DNA from: Clostridia bacterium
GTDB taxonomy: Bacteria; Bacillota; Clostridia; Oscillospirales; CAG-272
Reading direction: 5' to 3'
Assembly: GCA_017938425.1 (NCBI GenBank)
Contig: JAGBBQ010000126.1
Location: 1-37,377 of the forward strand
Length of the DNA: 37,377 nucleotides
Shown: piece after piece, positions 13,468 through 21,581 of the stretch
How positions within the stretch are numbered: position 1 is the first letter of the stretch
Layout: the number at the start of each line of letters is the position of its first letter
Translations under genes and position numbers: made by a program
Notes under the pieces: model-generated
What the model saw: only the letters and a program-made list of their open reading frames with translations
What the model was told of the DNA's origin: nothing
The model's database searches: none

Positions 13468-16376
13468 AAAGATTTTTATTCTGTACACTGACCGTTGTGC
13501 TGATGCTCTTCGCGCTTGCGGGATGCTTCGGCTCCAACCACGTTTATGACGGTCCCTGCGATACGATCTGTAACGAATGTAACGTGAAGATGCGCGAGAG
13601 CGAGGCCGATCATACCTACGACAGCTGCGCAGACGTCGACTGTAACGTTTGCGGCGAGACCCGCGAGGCGGTTGCGCACACCTACGTAAGTGCCTGCGCC
13701 ACCAAATGCTCCGTATGCGGCGAGGCGCGCACTGAGACTTCTGCTCACGTATTCGACTCTCCCTGTGACAGCGAATGTAACGTTTGTAAGGAGACCCGCG
13801 AGGCTTCCGACCACGTTTACACCAACGATTGCGATACAGACTGCGAGTTCTGTGGCGCGCTGAGAGTAACCGAGCACATTTACACCAACGGCTGCGACAA
13901 GGACTGTAACGTCTGCGGCGCGCTCAGGATCCCGAATGCGCACGTTTACACCTATCCCTGTGACCTTACCTGCGACGTCTGCGGCGCGGAGAACCCCGCT
14001 CCCGCGGATTGCGTTTACTCCTTCCCCTGCGACGCTGACTGTAACCTTTGCGGCACGCTCAGAAACGCAGAGCCTCACATCTACGACCACGCATGCGATC
14101 CCGACTGTAACGTCTGCGGCATAGAGAGAGCGGTAAACGATCACGTTTATGACAATAGCTGTGATGCTGAATGTAACGCCTGCGGCACCGTTCGCGAGAA
14201 CGTACACGCATTCGGCGATTGGAAGTCCACCTCCCCCGCCAACTGCGAGGACGCAGAGATCCTTACCAGATACTGTGCGGACTGCGGCGAGACCGAGACC
14301 AAGGAAGGTGCGGCTGCGATCGGCCATGACTTCACCAATGCCTGCGACACGCAGTGCAACCGTGCAAAGTGCGGCTACAAGAGAGAGATCACCCACACCT
14401 ACGTGACTGATTACGCGGTCAAGGTTGGCGTTTCCTGTACCACCGCTGAGATCCTTCACAGATTCTGCGACGTTTGCGGCGCAGAGGACGTAAAGAACGG
14501 CGCTGCCGCTCTCGGTCACGAATATGACCACGATTGTGACACCACCTGTAACCGTGCGGATTGCGATTACGTAAGAGTGATCGTTCACGCATTCGGCGAG
14601 TGGGAGACGCTGACTCCCGAAAACTGCGTGGATGCAGAGGTCCTGCACCGCGTTTGCTCCGTTGAAGGCTGCGGTCTTGAAGAGACCAAGACCGGCAAGG
14701 ATGCACACGGACACAGCAAGCACGCTGAAAACTGCACGATCTGCTCGATCTGCGGCGAGGCAAGCGGCTTTGATCACGAGTTCGGCGCTTGGGAGACCCT
14801 GACGCCCGCTGACTGCTACGAAGCAGAGGTTGAGATCCGCGTTTGCGGCATCTGCGAGATGGAAGAGACCCAAGAGGGCGATCCCGCGCACGGACACCAC
14901 TACGCAAGCGATTGCGCAGCGGATTGTATCCACGGATGCGGATTTACGCGCGTTCCTCCTCACAACTATGACGGCATCGAGGATCTTGAATGTAACGATT
15001 GCGGCTACAACCGTGAATGCACCGGCCACCAGCCCTATGCAAACGATTGTACGGTATGCCGCATCTGCGGCGAGGCAAGCGGCATCGCACACGAGTTCGG
15101 CGCTTGGGAGACCCTGACGCCCGCTGACTGCTACAATGCAGAGGTTGAGATCCGTTACTGCGCGAACTGTATCGTTAACGAGACCAGAGACGGCGACACC
15201 GCGCTCGGTCACACCCCCAAGGCTGACGACTGCACGGTATGCGGCCGCTGCGGTGATCCCACCGGCAACGAGCACAGCTTTGGCGCTTGGGCAACCAAGA
15301 CCCCCGCTGACTGCGAAAACGCTGAGGTTGAGGCTCGTTCCTGCACCGAATGCCACAAGGAAGAGACCAGAGACGGCGACATCGCGCTTGGACACACCTA
15401 TGACAACGATTGCGACACCGAATGTAACGTCTGCCACGCGGTAAGAGCCGTTGCGCACGACTTCACCGGTGTTGAATGGGCAGAAAAGACCCCCTCTGAC
15501 TGTAACAACGCACAGGTTCTCGCCAGAAAGTGCATCCTTTGCCAGGCTGAGGAGACTAAGGAAGGCGAGAAGGCGCTTGGACACGCGTTCGAGAACGCTT
15601 GCGACACCGAGTGCGACCGTTGCCACGAAACCAGAACGATTGAGCATAGCTTCGGCGACTGGGTAACCAAGACCCCCGCTGACTGTGACAACGCCGAGGT
15701 TCTTCATAAGGTATGCTCCGTCTGCTTCGCAGGCAGCGAGGAGACCATGGAAGGCGAGAAGGCGCTTGGACATACCTACACCGACGAATGCGACACGACC
15801 TGCAACCGCTGCTCCGACGAGCGCGAGGCACCTCACAAGTACACCGACGAGCACGACGTGATCTGCGACCTTTGCGGGCACGTTCGTCCCTGCAACGGCC
15901 ATAAGGCACTTGCAACCGACTGTCTGACCTGCGAATACTGCGGTGAGGCGATCCCCGGTGCAAAGCACGAGTACACCTACCTTTGTGACACGGAATGTGA
16001 CATCTGCGGCACTGTAAGAGAGGCTTCTCACTCTCCCTCCGCGGCTGACTGTACCGTTTGCCAGTACTGCTCCGAGACCATCCCCGGCGCGGCACACGTA
16101 GCAACCGCTACGGATTGCACGGTCTGCAAGAACTGTAATGCAGGCACAGGCGTAGCTCACGTAGCAGATCCCGAGAACTGCACGCACTGCAAGAACTGCG
16201 AGCAGGCAAGCGGCAAGCAGCACACTCCCAACTACGAGGAGAACTGCACCGAGTGCGCAGATTGCGGCAAGGCTCTCGGAACGGCTCACACCGATGCCGA
16301 TAAGGACGGCCACTGCGATAAGTGCCCTGCTGAAACCCTTCCCGGCGAAAACTGGTTCCCCTGGGCACCCCTTTGA
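13464..16376 (+). CDS. Large Cys/His-repeat surface lipoprotein (970 aa)
   Basis: Paralogue of the preceding lipoprotein. The signal peptide is closely similar and ends in lipobox LAGC (Cys21). About 110 Cys are arranged in two repeat classes. The short class (about 21 residues, H-x-Y-x(3)-C-D-x(2)-C-x(2)-C-G-x(2)-R) fills residues 25-250. After that it alternates with a long class of about 40 residues (H-x-F-G-x-W, TPADC, AEV, R-x-C-x(2)-C, EET-x-EG, ALGH). The long unit matches a repeat seen in many gut Firmicute surface proteins. The C-terminal units are compact DCTVC-type knuckles, followed by a DADKDGHCDKC loop and a short tail without LPxTG. No standard ribosome binding site precedes ATG 13464. 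A strong terminator follows. Role unknown; metal binding or an oxidatively cross-linked stalk is inferred. Confidence 0.83.
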   Translation: MKRFLFCTLTVVLMLFALAGCFGSNHVYDGPCDTICNECNVKMRESEADHTYDSCADVDCNVCGETREAVAHTYVSACATKCSVCGEARTETSAHVFDSPCDSECNVCKETREASDHVYTNDCDTDCEFCGALRVTEHIYTNGCDKDCNVCGALRIPNAHVYTYPCDLTCDVCGAENPAPADCVYSFPCDADCNLCGTLRNAEPHIYDHACDPDCNVCGIERAVNDHVYDNSCDAECNACGTVRENVHAFGDWKSTSPANCEDAEILTRYCADCGETETKEGAAAIGHDFTNACDTQCNRAKCGYKREITHTYVTDYAVKVGVSCTTAEILHRFCDVCGAEDVKNGAAALGHEYDHDCDTTCNRADCDYVRVIVHAFGEWETLTPENCVDAEVLHRVCSVEGCGLEETKTGKDAHGHSKHAENCTICSICGEASGFDHEFGAWETLTPADCYEAEVEIRVCGICEMEETQEGDPAHGHHYASDCAADCIHGCGFTRVPPHNYDGIEDLECNDCGYNRECTGHQPYANDCTVCRICGEASGIAHEFGAWETLTPADCYNAEVEIRYCANCIVNETRDGDTALGHTPKADDCTVCGRCGDPTGNEHSFGAWATKTPADCENAEVEARSCTECHKEETRDGDIALGHTYDNDCDTECNVCHAVRAVAHDFTGVEWAEKTPSDCNNAQVLARKCILCQAEETKEGEKALGHAFENACDTECDRCHETRTIEHSFGDWVTKTPADCDNAEVLHKVCSVCFAGSEETMEGEKALGHTYTDECDTTCNRCSDEREAPHKYTDEHDVICDLCGHVRPCNGHKALATDCLTCEYCGEAIPGAKHEYTYLCDTECDICGTVREASHSPSAADCTVCQYCSETIPGAAHVATATDCTVCKNCNAGTGVAHVADPENCTHCKNCEQASGKQHTPNYEENCTECADCGKALGTAHTDADKDGHCDKCPAETLPGENWFPWAPL

Positions 16377-16409
16377 TGCAGGATGAATCGGTTCTGATCT
16401 AAAAGCATT

Positions 16410-16441
16410 GAGCGACCTACAAAAGTAGGTCGCTCTTTTTT
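16410..16441 (+). terminator. Strong intrinsic terminator after second lipoprotein gene
   Basis: GAGCGACCTAC (16410-16420) pairs perfectly with GTAGGTCGCTC (16425-16435) around AAAA and is followed by six T. Confidence 0.95.
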
Positions 16442-16525
16442 GTAAAAATTGCATGGCCGGCAGGCCGATATAAAGTGCACTTGTACGCAGCCGATAGTAT
16501 TTGGACTACGCCCGAAACTGGAATA

Positions 16526-16542
16526 CCACCCGCTGCGGGTGG
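16526..16542. repeat. Isolated GC-rich palindrome before the repeat array
   Basis: CCACCCGC and GCGGGTGG flank a single T and are followed by ATTTTTATTTT. It could be a second plus-strand terminator or a diverged member of the adjacent palindromic repeats. Confidence 0.45.
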
Positions 16543-16573
16543 ATTTTTATTTTGGCGGGTACCATCGGGGGCC

Positions 16574-16930
16574 GAGCGATTCGTGAATCGCCCCTACGAA
16601 TTACCTCTTCACTCTTCGCGCTTCGAGATCCGGGAGATTTGTGAATCGCCCCTACGGGTTACCTCTTCACTCTTCGATGGGCGGGCGATTCGTGAATCGC
16701 CCCTACGGGTTGCCTCTTCACTCTTCGATGGCCGGGAGATTCGTGAATCGCCTCTACGGTGGATCTCTTCGTTCTTCTCATTTTTGCTCTCGGGAAGCGG
16801 GCGATTCGTGAATCGCCCCTACGGTTGATCTCTTCATTCTTCTCATTTTTGCTCTCGGAAAGCGGGCGATTCGTGAATCGCCCCTACGGGTTACCTCTTC
16901 ACTCTTCACTCTTCACTCGTCACTCTTCAA
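16574..16930. repeat. Array of six REP-like palindromic repeats
   Basis: Six copies of GGGCGATTCGTGAATCGCCC followed by CTACGG, at 16576-16598, 16632-16658, 16681-16709, 16732-16759, 16797-16824 and 16862-16890. Copies 1, 2, 3 and 6 are followed by CTCTTCACTCTTC-type tracts. Copies 4 and 5 share a different, nearly identical 38-bp spacer, which suggests a local tandem duplication. The array ends in CTCTTCA-like heptamers. Small reading frames across it are products of the repeat. The 16442-16573 stretch before it holds no gene I can support. Confidence 0.9.
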
Positions 16931-16951
16931 TAGGGGCAGAAGGAGGTCGAT

Positions 16952-17152
16952 GTGATCGGGATCAACCGATTTCACAAAACGGTGTATGAATCCATTCCGA
17001 TCGACCGAATCGAAAACATTCGCAAAACAAGGATCTTTGATCCGCAGGTGCTCGCGCTCATGGATCATCGGCAGGTGCTCGAGGGCTTCAGCTTTTGGGG
17101 CAGGACCGCCGAGGATAAGAAATCCGCTCGGGAATTTGCCAAGCGCATGAAC
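16952..17152 (+). pseudogene. Orphan 5' gene fragment, about 67 codons
   Basis: GTG 16952 is preceded by AGGAGGT (16941-16947) at 4-bp spacing, a near-perfect initiation site. The reading frame gives a plausible charged peptide (IGINRFHKTVYESIPIDRIE, then RKTRIFDPQVLALMDHRQVL) with no stop before it enters the transketolase terminator and then runs antisense through the transketolase genes. The later part has no protein-like character. I read it as the surviving start of a gene whose remainder was lost by deletion or rearrangement next to the repeat array. I do not recognise the family. A genuine fusion is unlikely. Confidence 0.4.
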
Positions 17153-17190
17153 AAAAAAGGATGCTTAGCATTCTCTGATACTAAGCATCC
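17153..17190 (-). terminator. Terminator of transketolase operon
   Basis: GGATGCTTAG (17159-17168) pairs with CTAAGCATCC (17181-17190) around a 12-nt loop. On the minus strand it is followed by six U (complement of 17153-17158). Confidence 0.92.
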
Positions 17191-17221
17191 TTCAATTATT
17201 GCGCTTTCTCGGTTATTCTGC

Positions 17222-18166
17222 TTACGCCTTCTTGGCGATGGCAGCCTTTGCCTTAGCAGCGATGTTCTTCGCGGTCAGGCCGTAGATCTCAAGAAGCTCG
17301 GGAACCTTACCGCTGCGGCCGTAGGAATCTTCAACGCCTACGCGTACAACGGGACAAGGATAACGCTCGGAGAGCGCCTCGCAAACGGCACCGCCGAGAC
17401 CGCCGATAATGCTATGCTCCTCTGCGGTTACCACTGCGCCGGTCTTTCTTGCGGAAGCCTCGATCAGATCTGCATCCAAGGGCTTGATGGTGTGGATATT
17501 GATAACCTCGGCATCAATTCCCTCCTCGGCGAGAAGCGCTGCCGCCTCCACCGCAAGGTGAACCATAAAGCCGGTGGCTGCGATGGTAACGTCCTTACCC
17601 TCCTTATAAACAACGCCCTTGCCAAGCTCAAAGCGATAGCCTGCAAGCTCGGAGGAAAGATCCGGTACAGCAAAGCGGCCGTAACGAAGGTATACGGGGC
17701 CGTTGTGAAGCAGAGCGGCCTCGGTTGCGGCATATGCCTCCGTGGCGTCTGCAGGGTTGATGATGGTCATACCGGGAATGGTGCGCATCAGAGCCAGGTC
17801 CTCGTTGGACTGGTGGGTCGCACCGTCCTCACCGACGGTGATACCTGCGTGGGTGGCACCGATCTTTACGTTCAGGTGAGGATAACCAATGCTGTTACGC
17901 ACCTGCTCGTATGCACGGCCGGATGCGAAGATCGCAAAGGTGGAAACGAAGGGGATCTTACCCGTGGTTGCAATACCCGCAGCAACACTCATCATATTGC
18001 CCTCTGCGATACCGCAGTCGAAAAATCTATCGGGGAACGCCTTCTTGAACATACCCGTCTTGGTTGCCGCAGCAAGGTCAGCATCCAGGACAACGAAATC
18101 ATACTTCTCGCCAAGGGATACCAGAGCGGCACCGTAGGCTTCTCTTGTTGCTTTCTTATCTGCCAT
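17222..18166 (-). CDS. Transketolase, C-terminal subunit
   Basis: Carries the pyrimidine-binding and C-terminal domains of a split transketolase, which transfers two-carbon units in the pentose phosphate pathway together with the N-terminal subunit. The 314-residue protein has FDCGIAEGNMMSVAAGIA, which carries the conserved catalytic Glu of the pyrimidine domain. It also has ATHAGITVGEDGATHQSNED with the substrate-binding His residues, and the C-terminal domain EEHSIIGGLGGAVCE. It starts 14 bp after the N-terminal subunit with AAGGAGGT upstream. The order N then C within one transcript is the common clostridial arrangement. A 1-deoxyxylulose-5-phosphate synthase is less likely because that enzyme is a single chain. 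Confidence 0.93.
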   Translation of the reverse strand: MADKKATREAYGAALVSLGEKYDFVVLDADLAAATKTGMFKKAFPDRFFDCGIAEGNMMSVAAGIATTGKIPFVSTFAIFASGRAYEQVRNSIGYPHLNVKIGATHAGITVGEDGATHQSNEDLALMRTIPGMTIINPADATEAYAATEAALLHNGPVYLRYGRFAVPDLSSELAGYRFELGKGVVYKEGKDVTIAATGFMVHLAVEAAALLAEEGIDAEVINIHTIKPLDADLIEASARKTGAVVTAEEHSIIGGLGGAVCEALSERYPCPVVRVGVEDSYGRSGKVPELLEIYGLTAKNIAAKAKAAIAKKA

Positions 18167-18180
18167 GTCTACTTACCTCC

Positions 18181-19020
18181 TTATTTCAGATCCTCATCGA
18201 TCTTGTTGAGATCTGCTACCGCTACCTGATACAGATCCTCCTTGGGTGCCTGGCCGTGCCATTCGCACTTATTCTCCATATAGGAGACGCCCTTACCCTT
18301 AATGGACTTCGCGATGATCACGGTGGGCTTGCCCTTTACGGTCTTCGCCTCTGCGAATGCAGCCTCGATGGCATCGAGATCGTGCGCGTCAATAGAAATA
18401 ACATGCCAGCCGAATGCACGGAACTTCTCGTCATGGGGCGTGGGATTCATAACCTCGGTGATCGGACCGTCGATCTGCAGACCGTTCCAGTCAAGAACCG
18501 CGCAAAGGTTATCCAGCTTGTAGTGTGCGGCGAACATTGCCGCCTCCCAAACCTGGCCCTCCTCGCTCTCGCCGTCACCCAGGATCGCATATACGCGATA
18601 GGGATCGTTCGAGATCTTTGCGGAAAGCGCCATACCGCAAGCCGCGGAAATGCCGAGACCCAGCGAGCCGGTGGTCATATCCACACCGGGCGTACCCTTC
18701 ATATCAGGGTGACCCTGCAGGCGGGACTCAGTCTTACGAAGAGTCTTAAGCTCCTCTACGGGAAAGAAGCCGCGGTGCGCGAGCACAGAGTAAAGTGCGG
18801 GCGCCGTATGCCCCTTAGAAAGAACGAAGCGATCGCGCTTAGGATCCGCGGGATTCTTGGGATCGACGTTCATGTGTTCAAAATAAAGATAGGTGAGAAT
18901 ATCCGCGATGGACAGAGATCCACCGGGATGGCCGCAGCCGGCGTTATACACGCCATCAATGATGCCGTGGCGAACAGCATTTGCCGTACGCTGCAGGGCA
19001 AGCTTACGAAGTTCTTCCAT
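18181..19020 (-). CDS. Transketolase, N-terminal subunit (TPP-binding)
   Basis: The 279-residue thiamine diphosphate-binding half. Visible features are GHPGGSLSIADILTYLY, SKGHTAPALYSVLAHRG, TGSLGLGISAACGMALSAK and the TPP motif GDGESEEGQVWEA followed by the Asn of LDWNGLQIDG. The start is ATG 19020, with AGGGG about seven bases upstream. A longer reading from 19077 would begin inside the upstream terminator and has no ribosome binding site. It is followed after 14 bp by the C-terminal subunit, and the two chains are expected to form a heterotetramer. No clear promoter is visible in the 46-bp gap after the upstream terminator, so part of the expression may come from read-through. Confidence 0.93.
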   Translation of the reverse strand: MEELRKLALQRTANAVRHGIIDGVYNAGCGHPGGSLSIADILTYLYFEHMNVDPKNPADPKRDRFVLSKGHTAPALYSVLAHRGFFPVEELKTLRKTESRLQGHPDMKGTPGVDMTTGSLGLGISAACGMALSAKISNDPYRVYAILGDGESEEGQVWEAAMFAAHYKLDNLCAVLDWNGLQIDGPITEVMNPTPHDEKFRAFGWHVISIDAHDLDAIEAAFAEAKTVKGKPTVIIAKSIKGKGVSYMENKCEWHGQAPKEDLYQVAVADLNKIDEDLK

Positions 19021-19066
19021 GGTTTTCCCCTTTTGTAATATAATGTAGTTTGTTATGGCATAAGAA

Positions 19067-19092
19067 AAGAGGCACAAATATTTGCGCCTCTT
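19067..19092 (-). terminator. Terminator after membrane protein gene
   Basis: AAGAGGCACAAA (19067-19078) pairs with TTTGCGCCTCTT (19081-19092). In minus-strand RNA the single mismatch becomes a G-U wobble, and a U-rich tail follows, so it acts in the minus direction. Confidence 0.8.
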
Positions 19093-19107
19093 CGGATTAG
19101 CTTTAAA

Positions 19108-19812
19108 TTAATATCTCTTGCGAGTCTTGGTCTGGAAGATGATACCGATAAGAGCAAGAACGCCAAGAAGCACAAAACCGATGATAACGGGCTGATTTAC
19201 AGTGAGGCCGCAGATCTTATCAACGATCTGGATGCCGTACTTGGGCTTATCAAGAACGGTAACGATTGCCCACGCACCGAAGATGGAAAGACCCCAGATC
19301 TCAACCCACTTGCGAAGAAGGATCGCAAGGATAGCAACAACTGCACCTGCTGCTGCAGCAACGATGAGGTTACCTGCAAGAGCGGAAGCGGCTGCGATCT
19401 GACCGGAGTACAGAACCCATGCGGGGAAGAATGCGAATGCACCGATGTACAGAACCATGTAGAGGAACTTGCGAAGGAGAATTCCAACCACACCAACAAC
19501 GATGCCGACGATCCAAGCATACTTTGCGATGCCCTCGAAGGGGATCACGGGAACGAGGTATGCAACAGCGGCACCGTAGCCGATGCAGAACATACCGAAG
19601 AACTTCTGGAGACCAAGAAGTCTCTTACCGAACAGAAGCTCGATTGCACCCAAAGCAATCAGAACATAAGGAAGGAAGGGCTCGATCACGGAAAGCAAGC
19701 TCATAAGCTTTTCCCAAACAGCCTCTACCTTTCCGCTGAAAAAGCCATTGTAAACCTTTTCATACACGCCAGCAATCTTGCTGAAATCTGCGCCAAGAAT
19801 CTTATCAACCAT
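19108..19812 (-). CDS. Multi-pass membrane protein of unknown function
   Basis: A 234-residue protein. The first 45 residues are amphipathic (KILGADFSKIAGVYEKVYNG), and the rest forms about seven or eight closely spaced hydrophobic helices with glycine-rich faces (YAWIVGIVVGVVGILL, NLIVAAAAGAVVAILAILL, IIGFVLLGVLALIGIIF). The C-terminus is basic (QTKTRKRY). The organisation resembles small TMEM198/DUF4203-type proteins, but I cannot assign a family with confidence. The start ATG 19812 follows AGGAG at four bases; a longer reading from 19872 would begin inside the promoter. It has its own promoter (19863-19891) and terminator, so it is monocistronic. Confidence 0.7.
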   Translation of the reverse strand: MVDKILGADFSKIAGVYEKVYNGFFSGKVEAVWEKLMSLLSVIEPFLPYVLIALGAIELLFGKRLLGLQKFFGMFCIGYGAAVAYLVPVIPFEGIAKYAWIVGIVVGVVGILLRKFLYMVLYIGAFAFFPAWVLYSGQIAAASALAGNLIVAAAAGAVVAILAILLRKWVEIWGLSIFGAWAIVTVLDKPKYGIQIVDKICGLTVNQPVIIGFVLLGVLALIGIIFQTKTRKRY

Positions 19813-19862
19813 TAGACTCCTCTTTCTCGGTGCGCACACGCGCCCGTAGTGTATTTGTCTAT

Positions 19863-19891
19863 ATTCTACCATATATATTCTGAAAAGTCAA
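19863..19891 (-). promoter_or_regulatory. Sigma-A promoter of membrane protein gene
   Basis: On the minus strand TTGACT (19886-19891) and TAGAAT (19863-19868) are 17 bases apart, about 50 bp upstream of ATG 19812. Confidence 0.82.
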
Positions 19892-20041
19892 GTGCTTTTG
19901 CACATTTTTTTTGCAAAAATACATATTTTTTGTATCTTTTCTATTTCACACCGGGCAAAGCGCCGCACCGCCCGTCCGCAAGAAAAAACCGAGCGCTTCC
20001 CTGCCCGTTTCTGCCTTTTTTCACCAAATGAAAAAGCGCAG

Positions 20042-20084
20042 AAAAAGCGCCTCGCCGCATTTTTGCGACCGAAAGCGCTTTTTT
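20042..20084 (-). terminator. Terminator of amino acid ABC importer operon
   Basis: AAAAAGCGC (20042-20050) pairs with GCGCTTTTT (20075-20083) around a 24-nt loop that can form a small inner helix. It is followed by U-rich RNA on the minus strand. It lies 40 bp after the ATPase gene. The neighbouring 19892-20041 stretch is low-complexity and holds no gene I can support. Confidence 0.65.
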
Positions 20085-20123
20085 GCCGTTTTTACGTAAA
20101 ACGAAAACCTTTATTTACAAAAA

Positions 20124-20900
20124 TCAGTCTTTTGCGTTCTTCAGGAAGGCGACCGTCTTGGGAGAGCTCGGATGATCGAGCACCTCCTCGGGCGTTCCGC
20201 ACTCCTCGATGACACCGTCCGCCATAAAAATGACCTTATCCGAGACGCCTCTTGCGAAGCCGATCTCATGCGTTACGATCACCATCGTGCGGTCCGCGCT
20301 CTTCAGCTCGCGGATCACCTTCAGCACCTCACCCGTCAGCTCGGGATCAAGCGCCGAGGTCGGCTCATCGAAGCAAAGGATCTTCGGAGAGAGCATCAGC
20401 GCTCTCGCGATCGCCACGCGCTGCTGCTGGCCGCCCGAAAGCTGATAAGGATAGGAGTCCTTCTTCTCGGAAAGCCCCGTCACACGCAAAATATCCTCCG
20501 CCTGCGCGTCGATCTCTGCGTAGATCTGCTTCTTATTCTGCTTGAAGTCCTCGCGCTCCTTGGCGTGAAGCTTCGGCGCAAGGGTAAGGTTGCCGAGCAC
20601 GCTATACTGCGGGAAGAGATTGAACTGCTGGAACACGAGCCCCATCATTCTCTGCGCCGCCTTATCGATCTCGGGCTGCCCCTCCGCATTCATACCGAAC
20701 ACGCGATGCCCGTCGATCAGGATCTCGCCCTCATCCGGCGTTTCAAGGAAGTTCATCGATCGGAGCAGCGTGGTCTTGCCGCCGCCCGACGAGCCGATGA
20801 TGGAGAGCACCTCGCCCTTTTCAAGCGTGAGATCGATGCCCTTGAGCACCTCGTTATTGCCAAAACGCTTTTTCAAGCCCTTGATTTCAAAAAATGCCAT
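20124..20900 (-). CDS. Polar amino acid ABC importer, ATPase subunit
   Basis: A 258-residue ATPase of the GlnQ/HisP type that powers uptake through the adjacent permease. It has Walker A GSSGGGKTT, Q-loop VFQQFNLFPQYSV, signature LSGGQQQRVAIARAL, Walker B LCFDEPTSALDPE and H-loop VTHEIGFAR. The start at ATG 20900 is set by AAGGAGGG ten bases upstream; a longer reading from 20930 overlaps the permease gene and has no site. Third gene of the operon SBP-permease-ATPase, beginning 10 bp after the permease stop. The specificity (Gln, Glu, Cys, Arg and so on) cannot be decided from this subunit. Confidence 0.93.
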   Translation of the reverse strand: MAFFEIKGLKKRFGNNEVLKGIDLTLEKGEVLSIIGSSGGGKTTLLRSMNFLETPDEGEILIDGHRVFGMNAEGQPEIDKAAQRMMGLVFQQFNLFPQYSVLGNLTLAPKLHAKEREDFKQNKKQIYAEIDAQAEDILRVTGLSEKKDSYPYQLSGGQQQRVAIARALMLSPKILCFDEPTSALDPELTGEVLKVIRELKSADRTMVIVTHEIGFARGVSDKVIFMADGVIEECGTPEEVLDHPSSPKTVAFLKNAKD

Positions 20901-20910
20901 CTCGCCCTCC

Positions 20911-21555
20911 TTATGCCTTGAAGAAGTCAAGCTTCTTTTCCGCCTGTCCGAACAGCACGGTCAGAACCCCGACGAAGATAAGGTAGAACACTGCCGTATA
21001 GAAGAGCGGCCACATCAGACCGTACGCCGCAAAGTTCTGCGCAGCCTGGATGATCTCGACGATCATAATGACTCTTGCAAGCGCGGTATCCTTGACGAGC
21101 GTGATGACCTCGTTGGACATCGGCGCAAGAATGCGCTTGACGACCTGCAGAAGCACGACCTTGAAGAACACCTGTGTCTTGCTCATACCGAGCACCTGGG
21201 CTGCCTCGTACTGCCCCTTGGAAATGGACTGAATGCCACCGCGGTAGATCTCCGAGAAGTAGCACGCGTAGTTGATAACGAAGGCGGCTACGACCGAGCC
21301 GAGACGCGAGAAAAGAGGCGCACCGAACACAAAGCCCGGGACGTAAAAGACGATAATGACCTGAAGCATCAGCGGCACGCCGCGGATGATCCAGACGAAG
21401 GTTCGCGTAATATACGCCAGCGGCTTGAACCTCGACATAGAACCGAAAGAAATGACCAAACCTAAAGGAAGCGCTAACAATAATGTTAGCGCAAAAATCA
21501 GGCAGGTCTGTTCCAGTCCGCGAAGCAGGCTCAGCGTGACTTCAATAAAACCCAT
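20911..21555 (-). CDS. Polar amino acid ABC importer, permease subunit
   Basis: A 214-residue HisM/GlnP-type permease with about five membrane helices. The coupling EAA loop reads GQYEAAQVLGMSKTQVFFKVV, and WIIRGVPLMLQVIIVFYVPG is the characteristic R-G-x-P-L motif of the family. It works as a homodimer with the ATPase encoded downstream. AAAGGA precedes ATG 21555, and it starts 26 bp after the binding-protein gene on the same transcript. Confidence 0.93.
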   Translation of the reverse strand: MGFIEVTLSLLRGLEQTCLIFALTLLLALPLGLVISFGSMSRFKPLAYITRTFVWIIRGVPLMLQVIIVFYVPGFVFGAPLFSRLGSVVAAFVINYACYFSEIYRGGIQSISKGQYEAAQVLGMSKTQVFFKVVLLQVVKRILAPMSNEVITLVKDTALARVIMIVEIIQAAQNFAAYGLMWPLFYTAVFYLIFVGVLTVLFGQAEKKLDFFKA

Positions 21556-21581
21556 ATTCTATTTCCTTTAGTTTCCGAAAA

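Noticed and set aside
11802..16454. Very long minus-strand open frames (500 and 992 codons) opposite both Cys-rich lipoprotein genes
   Set aside because: They follow from the Cys/His/Asp-rich codon pattern of the sense strand. The sense frames have lipoprotein signals and regular repeats, while the antisense products are low-complexity Ala/Val/Gly-rich with no ribosome sites.
16574..16890. CRISPR array
   Set aside because: The repeats are palindromic, spacers are near-identical or low-complexity instead of unique, spacing is irregular, and no cas gene is nearby.
16475..16989. Short plus-strand frames through the palindromic array
   Set aside because: The peptide repeats (RFVNRPYG, REIRESPLR) simply mirror the DNA repeats, with no ribosome binding sites.
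16952..18229. Plus-strand open frame of 425 codons across the transketolase genes
   Set aside because: Beyond about 17152 it is antisense to clearly conserved transketolase sequence and crosses its terminator. Only the first 67 codons are kept as a fragment.
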